Source: Ctenosaura bakeri (lineage: Eukaryota; Chordata; Lepidosauria; Squamata; Iguanidae). From it: a stretch of DNA of 64,000 nt. The translations under genes and the position numbers were made by a program. Below the pieces are notes generated by a model. It searched no databases. It was not told where the DNA came from and saw nothing but the letters and a program-made list of their open reading frames with translations. Shown here one piece after another: positions 41,582-52,560 of the stretch. The DNA lies in the NCBI GenBank assembly GCA_948474755.1, contig CAOLHI010001019.1:124001-188000 (forward strand), given 5' to 3'. The first letter of the stretch is position 1; each line of letters opens with the position of its first letter.

Positions 41582-42191
41582 TCGTAGAATAACAGAATCA
41601 TAGAAATGTAGAGTTGGAAGAGACCACACGGGCCATCCAGTCCAACCCCCTTCAGTCAGGTAGGAACACCCTCAAAGCACTCCCTTTAACAGATGGCCAT
41701 CCAGCCTCCGCTTAAAAACCTCCAAGGAAGGAGGAGACTCCACCACACTCCATGGAGGCAGCAGATTCCACTGCCGGACAGCCCTGACCGTCAGGAAGTT
41801 TTTCCTGAGGTTCAGGTGGAATCTCCTTTCCTGCAGCTTGAATCCATTGCTCCTTGTCCTGGTCTCTGGAGCAGCAGAAAACAAGCCCTCTCCTTCCTCT
41901 ACGTGGCATCCCTTCAAATATTTAAACGTGGCTCTCATGTCCCCTCTTCACCTTCTCTTCTGCAGACTAAACATACCCAGCTCTCTAAGTCTATCCTCAG
42001 AGGGCTTCATGGCTTCCAGGCCCCTCACCCTTTTGGTCGCCCTCCTCTGGACTTGCTCCGGCTTGACCATGTCCTTCTTGCATTGGGGTGCCCAGAACTG
42101 GACACAGTATTCAAGATGGGGTCTCACCAAAGCAGAGTAGAGTGGTACCAGTACCTCCCTCGATCTAGACACCAGACTCCTATGGATGCAG
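41582..42191 (-). mobile_element. CR1 LINE, RT C-terminus to 3' end (antisense)
   Basis: From the reversed terminus (GTAGAATAACAGAATCATAG) to GATGCAGCCGG. The minus frames 41938-41672 and 42244-41948 cover [17 protein letters not shown] and [15 protein letters not shown] with one shift between them. Confidence 0.94.
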
Positions 42192-42231
42192 CCGGAGACA
42201 GCCAGTATGGTGTTAGTGATCTGAGTCTTGG
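42192..42231 (+). mobile_element. SINE head fragment
   Basis: GACAGCCAGTATGGTGTTAG and TGATCTGAGTCTTGGG match the start of the tRNA-SINE family, cut off where the next element begins. Confidence 0.55.
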
Positions 42232-42496
42232 GCCATTTCCACACAAGGTTCGTACATCAAAGTAGCATCGAATTCTTACCCTCCAGTCCGCACGTTGTAC
42301 CATTTTAGTGTCGTAGTTTTCCTCGTGGTTCTGCATGTTTTCAGCTCCTAGAACAGTTCATTGCGGTTCACTGCAATGCAAAAACGCTGTATGTGAAAAC
42401 CAGAAAAACTCCGATGTTAATCTCCCAAAGCGGCTCTGCTTTGGTTTTCACCTACATGCAGAAGCATAGCATCGATTCGCATTGCAGAAGTGGCTG
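42232..42496. mobile_element. Possible further MITE with GGCCATTTCCACACAA start
   Basis: GGCCATTTCCACACAAGG at the left and TTGCAGAAGTGGC at the right are weakly inverted; inside, TGTATGTGAAAACCA and TGGTTTTCACCTACA mirror each other. No clear target duplication. It may be another interior type of the same group. Confidence 0.4.
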
Positions 42497-42701
42497 GCTA
42501 TTGGTGTTCCCAGGCTTTCCCTTCCGTCATTTCCATCCCTATCTCTCTCCGCCCATCAAAGGACAGGCTGCCGCCATTATTGTCTTCCTGTGTTAAACGG
42601 ACAGCGGGAAGAGAGTCGATCTGATAATGGACTGTCAAGACATGGTTTTTTTCCATGTATCAACAAACATACATTCCTATGCACAAACGTAGCAACACAG
42701 A
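42497..42701. other. Short unassigned stretch
   Basis: Nothing recognised. Confidence 0.35.
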
Positions 42702-43133
42702 GGCCCTTTTTGCATGGCATTTGCCATGTGAAAGGGCCCCTCAAACATTGCGCGATTGGGAGGAGCGGGCTGCATGATGCACTCACAATTGCACAATGCA
42801 CCAGGGTCTGGCAGGCGCTGCTCGTGCACTTTTCCATTTTTGACTTTCAGCCGAAAATAGTGCACAATCACACATTGCTCCAAGGCCCCACGCGCACTTG
42901 CCATGCATGCAGAACCTCTGGAGTTGCAGAGGTCATGCTTCCTGCCCCAGTTCAGCCTGGGAAACTCCCAGGCTGCACTGCGGAAGGACAAGACGGGACT
43001 CTCACGCTACCTGCTCGGAAGCAGGCAGTTCATGCGGAGCTGAAGCAGTAGAGACGTGAGAGCTTCTCGCTGGAGGCTGCTTGCGCGATCCCTGCACCCT
43101 AGCGCCAGAAAAAGGTAAGCTGCAGAAAGGGCC
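42702..43133. mobile_element. GC-rich MITE, 432 bp
   Basis: It starts GGCCCTTTTTGCATGGCA and ends GCTGCAGAAAGGGCC. AGA flanks both sides (42699-42701, 43134-43136). The interior aligns throughout with 7131-7551, with a short insertion (CTACCTGCTCGGAAGCAGG). Confidence 0.92.
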
Positions 43134-43379
43134 AGAAATGTGTTTAAAATATGTGTGTTTTTTTAAAAAAGCACATCAATCAGTGATGGTGGGGTGGGGC
43201 GAGGGAGGGGAATGGGAGTGGCCAGGGACTTGCTGTTGTGGACACAGCAACTGCTGGGGTGGGAGAGGGGGTGCAGACAGCACAGTTTCTGAATTTCTGG
43301 ATTCAGTTGCCAAATTGGAGTATAAAAACACCGCTCTTGACATGCAGTGAACCGCTCCTCCCCTCTCGTGCAGAAATAG
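43134..43379. other. Short unassigned stretch
   Basis: G-rich near 43180-43270; no known element. Confidence 0.35.
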
Positions 43380-43725
43380 CCTTGGACTCCAACACTGGAG
43401 ACCGGGGTTCAATTCCTTGTGGGGCCACAGAAACCCACTGGGTGATCCAGTGGTGGAACTTGGAGTGCGTGGAGGGGGAGCAAGAGGGGGAGGGCTACAG
43501 TGCGGGGTGTGGCCATGGTGGGCAGCGGCATGGCCACAGTGCATGAGAGAGTGGCCACAGTGTGTGGAGCATGGCCACGAGGTGGGATGCCCCAAAAACA
43601 TTGCTTCCAGGGGTGAACCACCCCCATTGCCCGTCCCATTCCTACGAAACTGGGAAAACCCCATTTGCCTTGGAGTCAGCATAAGTCAGAAATGACTTAA
43701 AAGCACCCAGAAACAACCAAGAGGC
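43380..43725 (+). mobile_element. tRNA-derived SINE, split by a hAT-like MITE
   Basis: CCTTGGACTCCAACACTGG, ACCGGGGTTCAATTCC (B box) and AAACCCACTGGGTGATC lie before the insertion. GGAAAACCCCATTTGCC and AGTCAGAAATGACTTAAAAG lie after it. Confidence 0.88.
43450..43654. mobile_element. hAT-like MITE, about 205 bp
   Basis: It starts CAGTGGTGGAACTTGGAGTG and ends CCATTCCTACGAAACTG. The interior (GGTGTGGCCATGGTGGGC, GCCCCAAAAACATTGC) is shared with 47437-47630. The flanking octamers do not match clearly here. Confidence 0.7.
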
Positions 43726-43957
43726 CTGTCAGGAGAGGGTGGGGGCTTGGCATGCTGGGCAACTGGTGACTTGCCGGCCAAGCATTCAGATGGGGCTTTC
43801 AAAAGTCTGGCGTGCAGGACCGTCTGGGAGAGAGACGAGGGATACAAGTCAGTGAGGGGCAGAGGGGACAACAAAAAGTAGAGAGAGAATGGAGGCAGTG
43901 CAGGGAAGGGTTTTCTGTTTGGTTTCATTTCAGACAGTCTGTTAAGTACAGAAAGAG
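43726..43957. other. Short unassigned stretch
   Basis: Nothing recognised. Confidence 0.35.
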
Positions 43958-43991
43958 AGCCAGTGTGGTTGTTTGGTTATTGGGCTAGGAC
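43958..43991 (+). mobile_element. SINE head fragment
   Basis: AGAGCCAGTGTGGTTGTTTG and TTGGGCTAGGAC match the tRNA-SINE start; interrupted by the next element. Confidence 0.6.
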
Positions 43992-44440
43992 CAGGGGGGC
44001 AAGCATAGCCCATGGCTTGCATGTGGCACCCAGGGCCATTTGGGGGCACCCAGTGGTATATATTTTCAGGGGGGGAAATCAAAATAAATTCCTTCCAGAA
44101 TGCCCCCAAATGCACTCTAGGGATGTAAAAGATATTCCCAACATGTTAGGAGCAACCTTGCCCCCCAGGTCAAAAAAGAATTTTTGCACATTTCCCCCCC
44201 AATTGCTACAAAATGGCCTCCTGGAGGCATGGGGTACATTTCCACCACATTTTGTGACACCCCCCCTGAGGAAATTTAGGCCAAGGAAAGGTCTTTTTTG
44301 AAACTCAAAACATGATGAAAATGTCCCGATTTCGGGAGCATATTTGTTTGTCTGTCTGTTTGTTTTGCTGGAGCAAGAGAGACCTTCCAAGTTGTCCTGG
44401 GGGGCAATGTGGATCTCAGCCTACAGAATTGCCCACCTCT
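43992..44440. mobile_element. Probable hAT-like element, about 450 bp
   Basis: CAGGGGGGCAAGCATAGCCC at the left mirrors CAGCCTACAGAATTGCCCAC CTCTG at the right. The flanks GGCTAGGA and GACTAGGG match at six of eight. The interior is A- and C-run rich without a transposase. Confidence 0.5.
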
Positions 44441-44447
44441 GGACTAG

Positions 44448-44789
44448 GGCCCTTTTCACATGGCATTTTCCATGCAGAAGGGCGCCTGAAGTGTCGCGCA
44501 ATTGTGAGGAGCGATCTGCATGATGCACTCACAATTGCACAATGTTCCAGGGGCCGGCGCGCACTTACCTGGAGTGCGGAGCCTCCGGAGCCGCATCGGT
44601 CACGCTTCCTGCCCCTGCGCAGCCTGGGAAACTTCCAGGCTGCACTGAGGAAGGCAGAGGCAGGGCTCTCACGCGAGCAGGCAACTTGTGCGGAGCTGAA
44701 GCAACAGGGATGCGAGAACCTCTTGCCGGAGGCTGCTTGCGTGATCCTTGCACCGCAGCACCGGAACAAGTTAAGGTGCGGAAAAGGCC
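44448..44789. mobile_element. GC-rich MITE, 342 bp deletion form
   Basis: It starts GGCCCTTTTCACATGGCA and ends GGTGCGGAAAAGGCC. Relative to 7131-7551 it lacks the segment between the two CCAGGGGCC/CCTGGGCCC phrases. Flanks TAG and TGT do not form a clean duplication. Confidence 0.88.
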
Positions 44790-45130
44790 TGTGTGATGGG
44801 TTAGAGTTAGACAGGATTTAGGGGGCATCCAGATGGATTATAAAGATCAGAAGGTCTCAGATTTTGTTCCTGTTCTTTCCCCTGAATTTCCATACACATT
44901 TTGTCAGCTCCCAGTATGATCAGACACTTTTTATATAAGCTCCCCAGATTGGTTTATTCAAACCAGCATAAAATTGGAGAGAACAGGAACAAAATCTGGG
45001 ACCTATCAGTCACTCTGGACGACCCCTTAGGTTAGGCCACAATAAGAACTAAGCCTTGAAATTTTGTAACCCTAATCTTCTGTATTCCAAGTAATAGGAT
45101 ATATTATTCTTGAAATATACACAATTCATA
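44790..45130. other. Unassigned stretch
   Basis: Inverted phrases CAGGAACAAAATCTGGGACC (44987) and CAGATTTTGTTCCTGTTC (44859) form an imperfect hairpin; nothing else recognised. Confidence 0.35.
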
Positions 45131-45690
45131 GAAAACTAGAATCCTAGAGTTGGAAGAGACCCCAAGGACACCATTCTGCAATGCAAGAAGACACCATCAA
45201 AGCACTCCCTTTGACAGATGACCGCCCAGCTTCTGCTTAAAAACCTCTGAAGAAGAAGACTCCACCACACTCCATGGAGGCAGCGTCTTCCACTGCGAAG
45301 TAGCTCTTACCATCAGGAAGTTCTTCCTAAGGTTTAGGTGGGATCTCTTCTTCTGTAGCCATTGGTCCTTGTTCTAGTCTCTGGAGCAGCAGAAAACATC
45401 TTCCATATTACATCAAATAAACATGACTGCCCATCTTCCATAGGATGTTCCCTGAGATATTTAAACCTGGCTACCACGTTCCCTCTTCACCTTCTCTTTT
45501 CCAGGCTAAACATCCCCAGATCCCTCAGCCACTCCTCAGAGGGCTTCTTCGTTCTCAGGCCTTCAACCGTTTTGGTCGCTCTCCCCTGGACACCTTCCAG
45601 CTTCTCAATATCTTCCTTGAATTGTGGTGCCCAGAACTGGACGCTGCAGGCGAGGTCTGACTCAAGTAGAACAGTGCAGTTTGCTTCCAG
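45131..45690 (-). mobile_element. CR1 LINE, older subfamily (antisense)
   Basis: Reversed terminus (TAGAATCCTAGAGTTGGAAG) followed by the C-terminal region. The minus frame 45927-45487 ends in EDIEKLEGVQGRATKTVEGL. A small insertion or duplication (CATCTTCCATA twice) lies near 45395-45440. Confidence 0.9.
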
Positions 45691-46649
45691 GAATGCTGCC
45701 AACGTGCTGTTGGAGTGTTTGGGTTCAGACACACAGAGTGGCACCGTGGCTGAAGGATGGGGGTCACTAGTGCCATCTTGGTGGGACAAATGGAGGAGGT
45801 CCCCCTCCATCTCCTCCCCCACTGGATCAAAAGGCAAAGTGGGAGGCAAGCAGGGGGATCCCCACTTGCAGCGGGAGACCCAAAGTCCCTTCCTGTATGC
45901 CATCTCGAAGCTAATTTGGGCGTCCAACAGAAAACAGAAGCTTTACAGAGGACGTTTCCGTTCTGTCATGGGCTAATGACGGAGGGAAACCAACCGCAGG
46001 ACCATTAACTGGTGTTAAAGCAACAAAGCTGCCAGGATCGGCCGTGGGGGCAGAGCAGGGGAGGGAGAAAGGGAGACCAGTCAGTCTCCGGGTGGCATGG
46101 AGCAGCAGCGTCTCCCCTCCCCAAAACCCATGCTTTGAGCGCCCCGAACCCTTCTCCCCAAACCGCCCTGGCCCAAACCTGATTTGGGAGCTCCTTGTTG
46201 CCAGCAATTAATAAAAACAAGCTCACCCAACACGCACAAATCTATATGGGCCTTTTTATTTTTGTTTTAACTCAGACACACCGAGTCCAAGGAGTCTGCT
46301 ACTGGGGGTTACAAGAGTTCAGTCCGCTTGCGGTGTGGCAGCCCGCCAGCATCTAAGCCCCCCCATCCTCCGGCTGGCCAGGCCGGGCCGACACCAGTGT
46401 GAAACACAAAGGTATGTTGTTAAGGTCTCCCCTAAGGGCAGCCTGCACACTTCATAATTCCACCCTTCAATTATACATGACACAGAGTTAAAGACCAAGG
46501 AAATAATATAAAAACAAGCATCACAAACCTTTTTAAGCAGTGGAACATTCTGCAATTAACTTTTATGCATGCACCAAGAGCGCTCCAGGCCTGGCGCGGA
46601 TGGGCTTCCCACTCTCTCCTTTTTTTCTCATGCATGCACATGCACACAT
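45691..46649. other. Unassigned stretch
   Basis: The frame at 45362-45976 crosses from antisense CR1 into this stretch and is not a gene. Nothing else recognised. Confidence 0.4.
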
Positions 46650-46675
46650 GCGCGCACACACACACACACACACGC
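46650..46675. repeat. (CA)n microsatellite
   Basis: GCGCACACACACACACACAC run. Confidence 0.95.
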
Positions 46676-46847
46676 ACCAGTATCTACTGGAGAGAAATGG
46701 AACTGGGGGAGGTTAAGCAAATTCTCCCCAGCCAAAATTTGCTACCTAATAAGCTCATGAAAATGTGTTGGGTGTGTTGGGTCCTGTTTTGGGAGAAAGA
46801 CAGAATATAAATCAAATAAACAAATTGTGTCCTCCAATTTTGGCTTG

Positions 46848-46850
<3 letters not shown>

Positions 46851-46881
<31 letters not shown>
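46851..46881. repeat. (GT)n microsatellite
   Basis: About 15 GT units. The minus frame 47238-46684 translates it as (TH)n, which argues against that frame being real. Confidence 0.95.
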
Positions 46882-47084
46882 GAGTATTAGTGGTTGATTT
46901 TGAGACAGACGTCTTTTTCCAATGTGTGCAGCAGAAAGGCAGCCATGACAAGCAAAACAGAGGCAGGGATTCTGCTGGGGACATCCATAGGCATAAAGTT
47001 CCCTTACATGTTCACATGTCCTTTTTGGGATCCTGAGAGGGCTGGCATTCACTACATCCCTCCAAAAAAAGCCCCCCTGGCTTA

Positions 47085-47344
47085 CTGATATACCCCGGAG
47101 CCACATCCCACACAGCCATTCCATGTTTTGCAGAGAGCAAATGGGCTTGGAAAAGCATCTGGCTGGATCCCCATAGCCAGATGCAAAATGACCCCAGCAG
47201 CACAGAGATCCCTGGAGGAACCCAGCAGATCTCAGCATTCAGCCCACAGCCGGCTGCTAGGACATAACCAGATGCTTCTCCAAGCCTACCTGCTCCCCAC
47301 AAAGCACCAAATGCATGGGCAGTGTGGCTTCCTGGGTTTATCAG
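47085..47344. mobile_element. Inverted-repeat MITE flanked by TA, 260 bp
   Basis: The left end CTGATATACCCCGGAGCCAC mirrors the right end GTGGCTTCCTGGGTTTATCAG-type sequence. The inverted similarity extends about 80 bases inward (GGGCTTGGAAAAGCATCTGG against CCAGATGCTTCTCCAAGCC). TA lies on both sides (47083-47084, 47345-47346), as for Tc1/mariner-type targets. No transposase. Family not recognised. Confidence 0.75.
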
Positions 47345-47436
47345 TAAGTTAAGAGGAGAGTATATGGCTCAGTGTGGCATTATGGTACACTGAGGGGATG
47401 TAGGACTGAGGCCCACCTCCCACAGGGTAGGCATGT

Positions 47437-47630
47437 CAGTGGCAGAGCTTGGAGTGTGAGGCATGGGTGGGTGGGGGGCTACAGCACAAGGGGTGTGGCC
47501 ACTGTGCATGGCTGTGGTGTGTGGGGGCATGGCCAGGGTGCACGGAGGTTTGGCTATGGGCCAGGACGCACCAAAAACAATGCCGCCTGGGGCGCATTGC
47601 TCCCCCTGCCCCCACATTCCTAAGTGACTG
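47437..47630. mobile_element. hAT-like MITE, 194 bp
   Basis: It starts CAGTGGCAGAGCTTGGAGTG and ends ACATTCCTAAGTGACTG. Flanking octamers AGGCATGT (47429-47436) and AGACATGT (47631-47638) match at seven of eight. It shares its interior with 43450-43654. Confidence 0.85.
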
Positions 47631-47638
47631 AGACATGT

Positions 47639-48108
47639 TATTAAAAAAAAAAAAAGCCTGTTGCAAGGCAAGCAAACCTATGGCCCCAAATCTGCCAATA
47701 TATACTGCCAACATGTACTGGCATGGGTGTGACTGATCCCTTTACCAAGGCTGGCTTCACAGTTCCAGTCCTAGGAATCATCCACTCACCCTGCCCTCGT
47801 TTCCCCACTTAAGCCTTCCTGGGATGGGGTTCCTGGGCCTAAAGGCACCCCTCCATACATGAATCTGTGGCTGTGCCGTTGTTGTGGGGATTCTTTATTT
47901 GGATGTGTGGCCTGACTCCATTGCAGGCTTGCTAGAGACAGCCAGAGGCAGTTTTAAAAGAATAACACAAATAGGTTGATTAAACACAGTAATATAGTAT
48001 ATTAACTTCTAATATTTTATTCGTTTAGATGCCCAAAACCATACTTAGTCCTCCCTTCTGACTGGCTGCCTGCTTCATACTTAATGCAACCATCTCTGTC
48101 AAATCATT
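47639..48108. other. Unassigned stretch
   Basis: A-run at 47643-47655; nothing recognised beyond it. Confidence 0.35.
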
Positions 48109-48228
48109 AGCCTTTTCTGCACTAGACTGTTATAGCACTATGATTCCACTTTCAACATCCTATGGAATTCTGGGGTTTGCAGTTTTGGGAGGGGCCAGCC
48201 GGTATAACAGTCTAGTGCAGAGATGGCC
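48109..48228. mobile_element. Palindromic MITE with shortened right arm, 120 bp
   Basis: A full left arm (CTGCACTAGACTGTTATAGC to GCAGTTTTGGGAGGGGCC) is followed directly by the outer right arm (GGTATAACAGTCTAGTGCAG). Confidence 0.88.
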
Positions 48229-48330
48229 ATAGAATCACAGAATCATAGAATCCTGGACTTGGAAAAGACCCCAGGGGCCATCCAATCCAACCCCCTGCTA
48301 TGCAGGAACACACACCAAATCTACCCTTCC
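48229..48330 (-). mobile_element. CR1 3' terminus (antisense)
   Basis: ATAGAATCACAGAATCATAG, then CCATCCAATCCAACCCCCTG. It begins exactly at the MITE end. Confidence 0.88.
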
Positions 48331-48990
48331 CTTCAAACCCAAAACCCTGTCTGACACCCACAGAGGCCTGCTTCTGCTTTTTGTTTTTATCCTGGTCACT
48401 TGCAGCCCCCTTTCTGAGCCAAAATTGGCTGCCTTAAAGCCAGGGATGTCCAACACCTCCTGCACATGGGGCCAGATTTCTCAGCTGCCATTCACCTTGA
48501 CTTCAAGGTATGCCAGCAACAACGAGCCACACATTCCAGGATGAGATTGTTGCTGCTTCTTTTGAGTTCAGATGTTGCCTTGGTCACAACTCAGGGTGTT
48601 AGAGAAGCACAAATTGGTGTAAAGGCCCCTCCTTTGGTGGATGTACAATTCCAGGACTGAGATGCTACGTCAAGGAGAAAGAGTGTAACTTTATGCTCCC
48701 AGGATTGCACAGTGGTTATGCAATGAGCCTCAGTTAGTGGGTTGTGGTGCTACATCCATATGGATGTGCATGTTCAGCATCAAGCACACCTATGTATAAC
48801 ATGGATGCAAATCCATGCCCAACTGTGCACAATTCACATGCATATCCATGTGTGATGCACATCTTTCTGCAATGACATAGCAGACCCAACTGCACTTCCA
48901 CGTCCGTGAAGGAAATAGAGACAAAAAGGCTATACAAGCAACCACTGCCATATGTGGTATGCATGTGCAAATCACTGACTCAATTCTTGG
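48331..48990. repeat. Mostly unassigned; TGCA-rich segment 48690-48970
   Basis: TGTGCACAATTCACATGCAT and ATCCATGTGTGATGCACAT resemble words at 54.98-55.09 kb on the opposite strand. CAGGGATGTCCAAC at 48441 resembles a hAT terminus but has no partner. Possibly a diffuse interspersed repeat. Confidence 0.35.
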
Positions 48991-49463
48991 GATGAGCTCC
49001 CATCTTAAAAGGATCGGGCAACTTATGACGGAAAAAGACCTCCTCTTTGCTCTGCTTGTGCTTCTGCGGCGAGGTGGGTAACTGCCTCTGGTCTGCAGGA
49101 GCTTTTGTGCCCTGTGACCTTCCAGAGGCTGCATGGATTATGGAGATACAAAACAAGAACAACCAAAGACATCCAAAAGTCTACTTTTGGATCTAAAAAA
49201 AATGGTGTTTGTTTGTTTTGGATGTTCAACAGTACAGGGAGGCCTTGCAAACTTTTTAAAATGTAAACTATTGCTTCTGAAAGCTTCCAGAAGCAGCAAC
49301 TCCCTCTCTCTTAATGGCTAGAAAAAGGTCAGGGGTGGGGATATTCTGGAGATGGCAAGGGGCTCTAAAACTTCCTTGCAGCCACAGATAGTCCCGAGGT
49401 GGCACTCCGCCCATCAGTGTCCTACAGAGACATTGCCAGAAGCAGATTGGGGATTGTGTGGAG
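48991..49463. other. Unassigned stretch
   Basis: Nothing recognised. Confidence 0.35.
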
Positions 49464-49465
49464 AT

Positions 49466-49559
<94 letters not shown>

Positions 49560-49690
49560 GAGATGGGTGGGTGGGTGGGTGGGTGGGTGGATGGATAGGT
49601 GGGTGGGTGGATGGATGGATGGATGGATGGATGGATGGGATGGATGGATGGGGTGGGGGGGGATGGATAGGTGGATAGACAGACAGACAT
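49464..49690. repeat. Compound microsatellite (GATA)n(GACA)n(GGGT)n(GGAT)n
   Basis: About 20 GATA units, then GACA, GGGT and GGAT runs. The minus-strand YLSI- and HPSI-repeat frames are translations of it. Confidence 0.97.
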
Positions 49691-49961
49691 CTGATTAAAA
49701 GTTTTTCAAAGTACAATAAAGGTTGAAAATACTCTGGGAAAAGAAGAAAGAAAAAGCAAGGGGGAAACAAGCAAAGAAAGTAGGATATAAAAAGAATTAT
49801 AGGCAAAAAGAAAGTGTGGTTTCTGACTTCCTTTTTGGTTGTCATACCTGTGCATAGTATAGTCAAATTGCTCCCTCTAAAACTACATCATCCACTTCTT
49901 CTTCTAAGTCTTACAAATTGTCAAAACCAAAAGTTACCAAATCATTTCCATGGTTGTGAGT

Positions 49962-50055
49962 TCTAAAGGCCCCTCCCTAAACTGCAAATCCCAGGATTCC
50001 ATCGGTTGCTGAAAGTGGAATAATAGCACTATCGCAGTGTAGTGCGGAAACGGCC
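49962..50055. mobile_element. Palindromic MITE, right half
   Basis: GAGTTCTAAAGGCCCCTCCC, AAATCCCAGGATTCCATCGG and AGTGTAGTGCGGAAACGGCC. The left arm is absent. Confidence 0.85.
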
Positions 50056-50774
50056 TCAGAAGTGATGGGGCCAAGCTGACCCGCCTTGGTAATGACCTCC
50101 ACAATCCGGGCGTGGCTACGAAGAAGGTCCTGACAGTTGTAGTCAGAAAACGGACACACACAGGCATCCCCTCCCAAATGCTGCTCAGTCACCTCTCCCC
50201 ATCCTCCATTTTGCCTCTTCCCCTTGATGAGGGGGCTCATTCCCCTTGCCCCTCCAACTTCATCCTCCCCGGAGCTCCTTCCAACCTTTTGGAGAAGCCT
50301 TCCTGCTCTCTGCCGCTTACCATAGAGAAAGCAAATTGTTATGACTTATGACGATGGAATGTTCTCCTTTGCATTGCGACCTATTTGGAACGTTTTGGGA
50401 CGGGCTCCATCAGAGGAGAAGGGGGAAAAAAAATAAAATTCCAGCCATCTTGTGGCTTCGTAATTTTTCCTGGGGTTCCTGTAAAAAGCATTACAAAGGC
50501 AAGGAGGCTCAGATGGAACGGCGGGGATTACATGATGGAATTGGTGCGGGGAAGGAGCAGAGAAGCTGGCGTGGAAAGCCAATTGAGGCTTCCTGGCACG
50601 AGATGTTTGGGGCAGGGGCAGGCATGTTTCCTCCATTGGGCTGACGTGATTCTGGCAGGGAGAAGGCCACGTTCCTGGAGAGATTACCTGCCTCCCATCA
50701 GCTACTGTCAGGGACTGCGCAACTTCAGTTTCCAAAGCAACACTTGGTGTAAGAGCCAGGGCAGAATATCGGGT
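50056..50774. other. Unassigned stretch
   Basis: Frames at 50346-50789 on both strands have no recognised domain; no repeat found. Confidence 0.4.
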
Positions 50775-51178
50775 TGGGTGTCAGACTAGGACTCTGAGAG
50801 ATCAAGGTTCAGATCCTCACTAGAACCATGGAAATTCACTGTTCGGGCAAATTGTACTCTCAGGTCATTTCTGCCCTACCCTGTTCTAGTGCTATTATTC
50901 CACTTTCAACATCCTATGGAATTCTGGGGTTTGTAGTTTACTGAGGCCCAAGAACTCTCTGGGTGAGGATGCTAAAGGCTCCTCCCAGAACTGCAAACCC
51001 CAGGATTCCATGGGTTGTTGAAAGTGGAATCATAGCACTATAATAATGTAGTGCAGAAATGGCCTCAGTCTTAAAGGGGGCAACAGCACACCTCCTCTGT
51101 AGAAACCTTGCCAAGAAAACTCCCTGACAGGTTTCCCTTTGGGTTGCCGTAAGTCAGAAACAACTTCAAGGGACACAG
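50775..51178 (+). mobile_element. tRNA-derived SINE, split by a MITE
   Basis: GGGTGTCAGACTAGGACTCT, GGTTCAGATCCTCAC and AAATTCACTGTTCGGGCAAA come before the MITE. CAACAGCACACCTCCTCTG, CCAAGAAAACTCCCTGACAG and the tail GTAAGTCAGAAACAACTTC come after it. Confidence 0.88.
50873..51064. mobile_element. Palindromic MITE, 192 bp
   Basis: Ends GGTCATTTCTGCCCTACCCT and AATGTAGTGCAGAAATGGCC; exact TCA on both sides (50870-50872, 51065-51067). Inserted in a SINE. Confidence 0.94.
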
Positions 51179-51179
51179 C

Positions 51180-51432
51180 AATGGAAGACAGAGGATGGAG
51201 CAAGCTTGTTTTCTGCTTCTCCAGAGACTAGGCAAAAAAGGAACGGTAGTAAGAACAGCTGGACAGCTGTCTGGGAGTATGGTGGAGTCTCCCTTTTTGG
51301 AGGCTTTTTAATGGAGGCTGGATAGCCATCCATCAAAGGGAGTGCTTTGATTGTGCCTTCCAACATGGCAGAATGGGGTGGATTGGATGGCCCTTGGGGT
51401 CTTTTCCAGGTCTATGATTCTCTGATTCCATG
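51180..51432 (+). mobile_element. CR1 3' end, older
   Basis: GGAGCAAGCTTGTTTTCTGC to TCTATGATTCTCTGATTCC. Diverged, no frame. Confidence 0.88.
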
Positions 51433-51444
51433 CTTTTGTCATTG

Positions 51445-51712
51445 GAGGGACATGGAGCAATGGCTTCAAACATCACGAAAGGAGATTCCACCTAAACATT
51501 AGGTAGAACTTCCTGGTGGTAAGTGCAGTTTGAGAATACTCCATAGCCCTTGAGTATGGTTGGAGTCTTCTTCTCCGGAGGTTTTAAAAGACAGACTAGA
51601 TAGCCACCTGTCAAAGGGAGGGCTTTGATTGGGTCTTCCTGCCAGGCAAAATGGAATTGGACTTGATGGCCCTTGGGATGACTTCCAACTCTATGATTTC
51701 ATGAACAATACT
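51445..51712 (+). mobile_element. CR1 3' end, older, same orientation
   Basis: GGAGCAATGGCTTCAAACAT to CAACTCTATGATTTCATGA, directly behind the previous copy. Confidence 0.88.
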
Positions 51713-52560
51713 TTGCTTGATGTGGAGAAAGTGGTGAGCAATGATTCTCTAAGTACACACAGGAGATGAGAGGCATTGGATGTTGTACTTAAATTCTTCA
51801 AAGCTCCAGCCACTATCGGATCCTGGGAGTTAATATCCACTAACACCCAGGGCCTTCATTAGGCTAGGGAGTGGCTGGTCTTCATCTGTAAAGATGAAAC
51901 TCAGAAGCACCCAGCTAAATTTATGCACAGGCTCAGGGAGCGAATGTAAAAGGAATCCATTCAGTTTTGTGCCCCTTGAGTAGGAGATTTCAAGGGAAAA
52001 TTCCAGAGCCTGGGTAAAGGAGTGAAACTGGAGCAGGTGAGAACATCGGAGCGGAGATCCTCCATTGTGTTTTCATAATGTAAATCTGGACTCATGCAGA
52101 TAGATATTGGTTACATTACCCTACCCTTCTGAATACCAGCATCGTGCAACTGATGGTCGATCAGCCCCACATGCTTCCTTATTCGCCCCCTATACCATAG
52201 GGAATAATGCCCAGAGGCTGTTTCTGCAATGTCTGGGAATCAAGTGGCACACGGGAGGCACTGACAAAGAGTTATACACCATCCAAGACTGTGCAATTGC
52301 ACAACTGGAATCCTTTGGGTTGGTTAGTTCCCTGCTAGAGTAGATCCACTAAATCAACTGTTGGGTCAACAGATAGGTGAACTGCATGGGTTCAATGGTT
52401 ACACCGTAAGCAAGACTAATATTGGAATTTAGGGGCCATACAAAATGGTTAGCTTCAGGAACTCTGGTTACACAACCAGGAACTGAATGCTTCCATTGCA
52501 CAGCAGCGAAAAAAGCACAGCTGCATGTGTAAGGGAATGTATGCTGTTGTTGGACATCGA
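51713..52560. other. Unassigned stretch
   Basis: CACCATCCAAGACTGTGCAA and CTGGAATCCTTTGGGTTGG (52278-52330) resemble 35316-35360. No gene. Confidence 0.35.

Noticed and set aside
46684..47238. 184-codon minus-strand frame
   Set aside because: It crosses a GT microsatellite and half of an inverted-repeat element; no domain.
49268..49866. Frames encoding long YLSI and HPSI repeats
   Set aside because: Translation of the tetranucleotide microsatellite.
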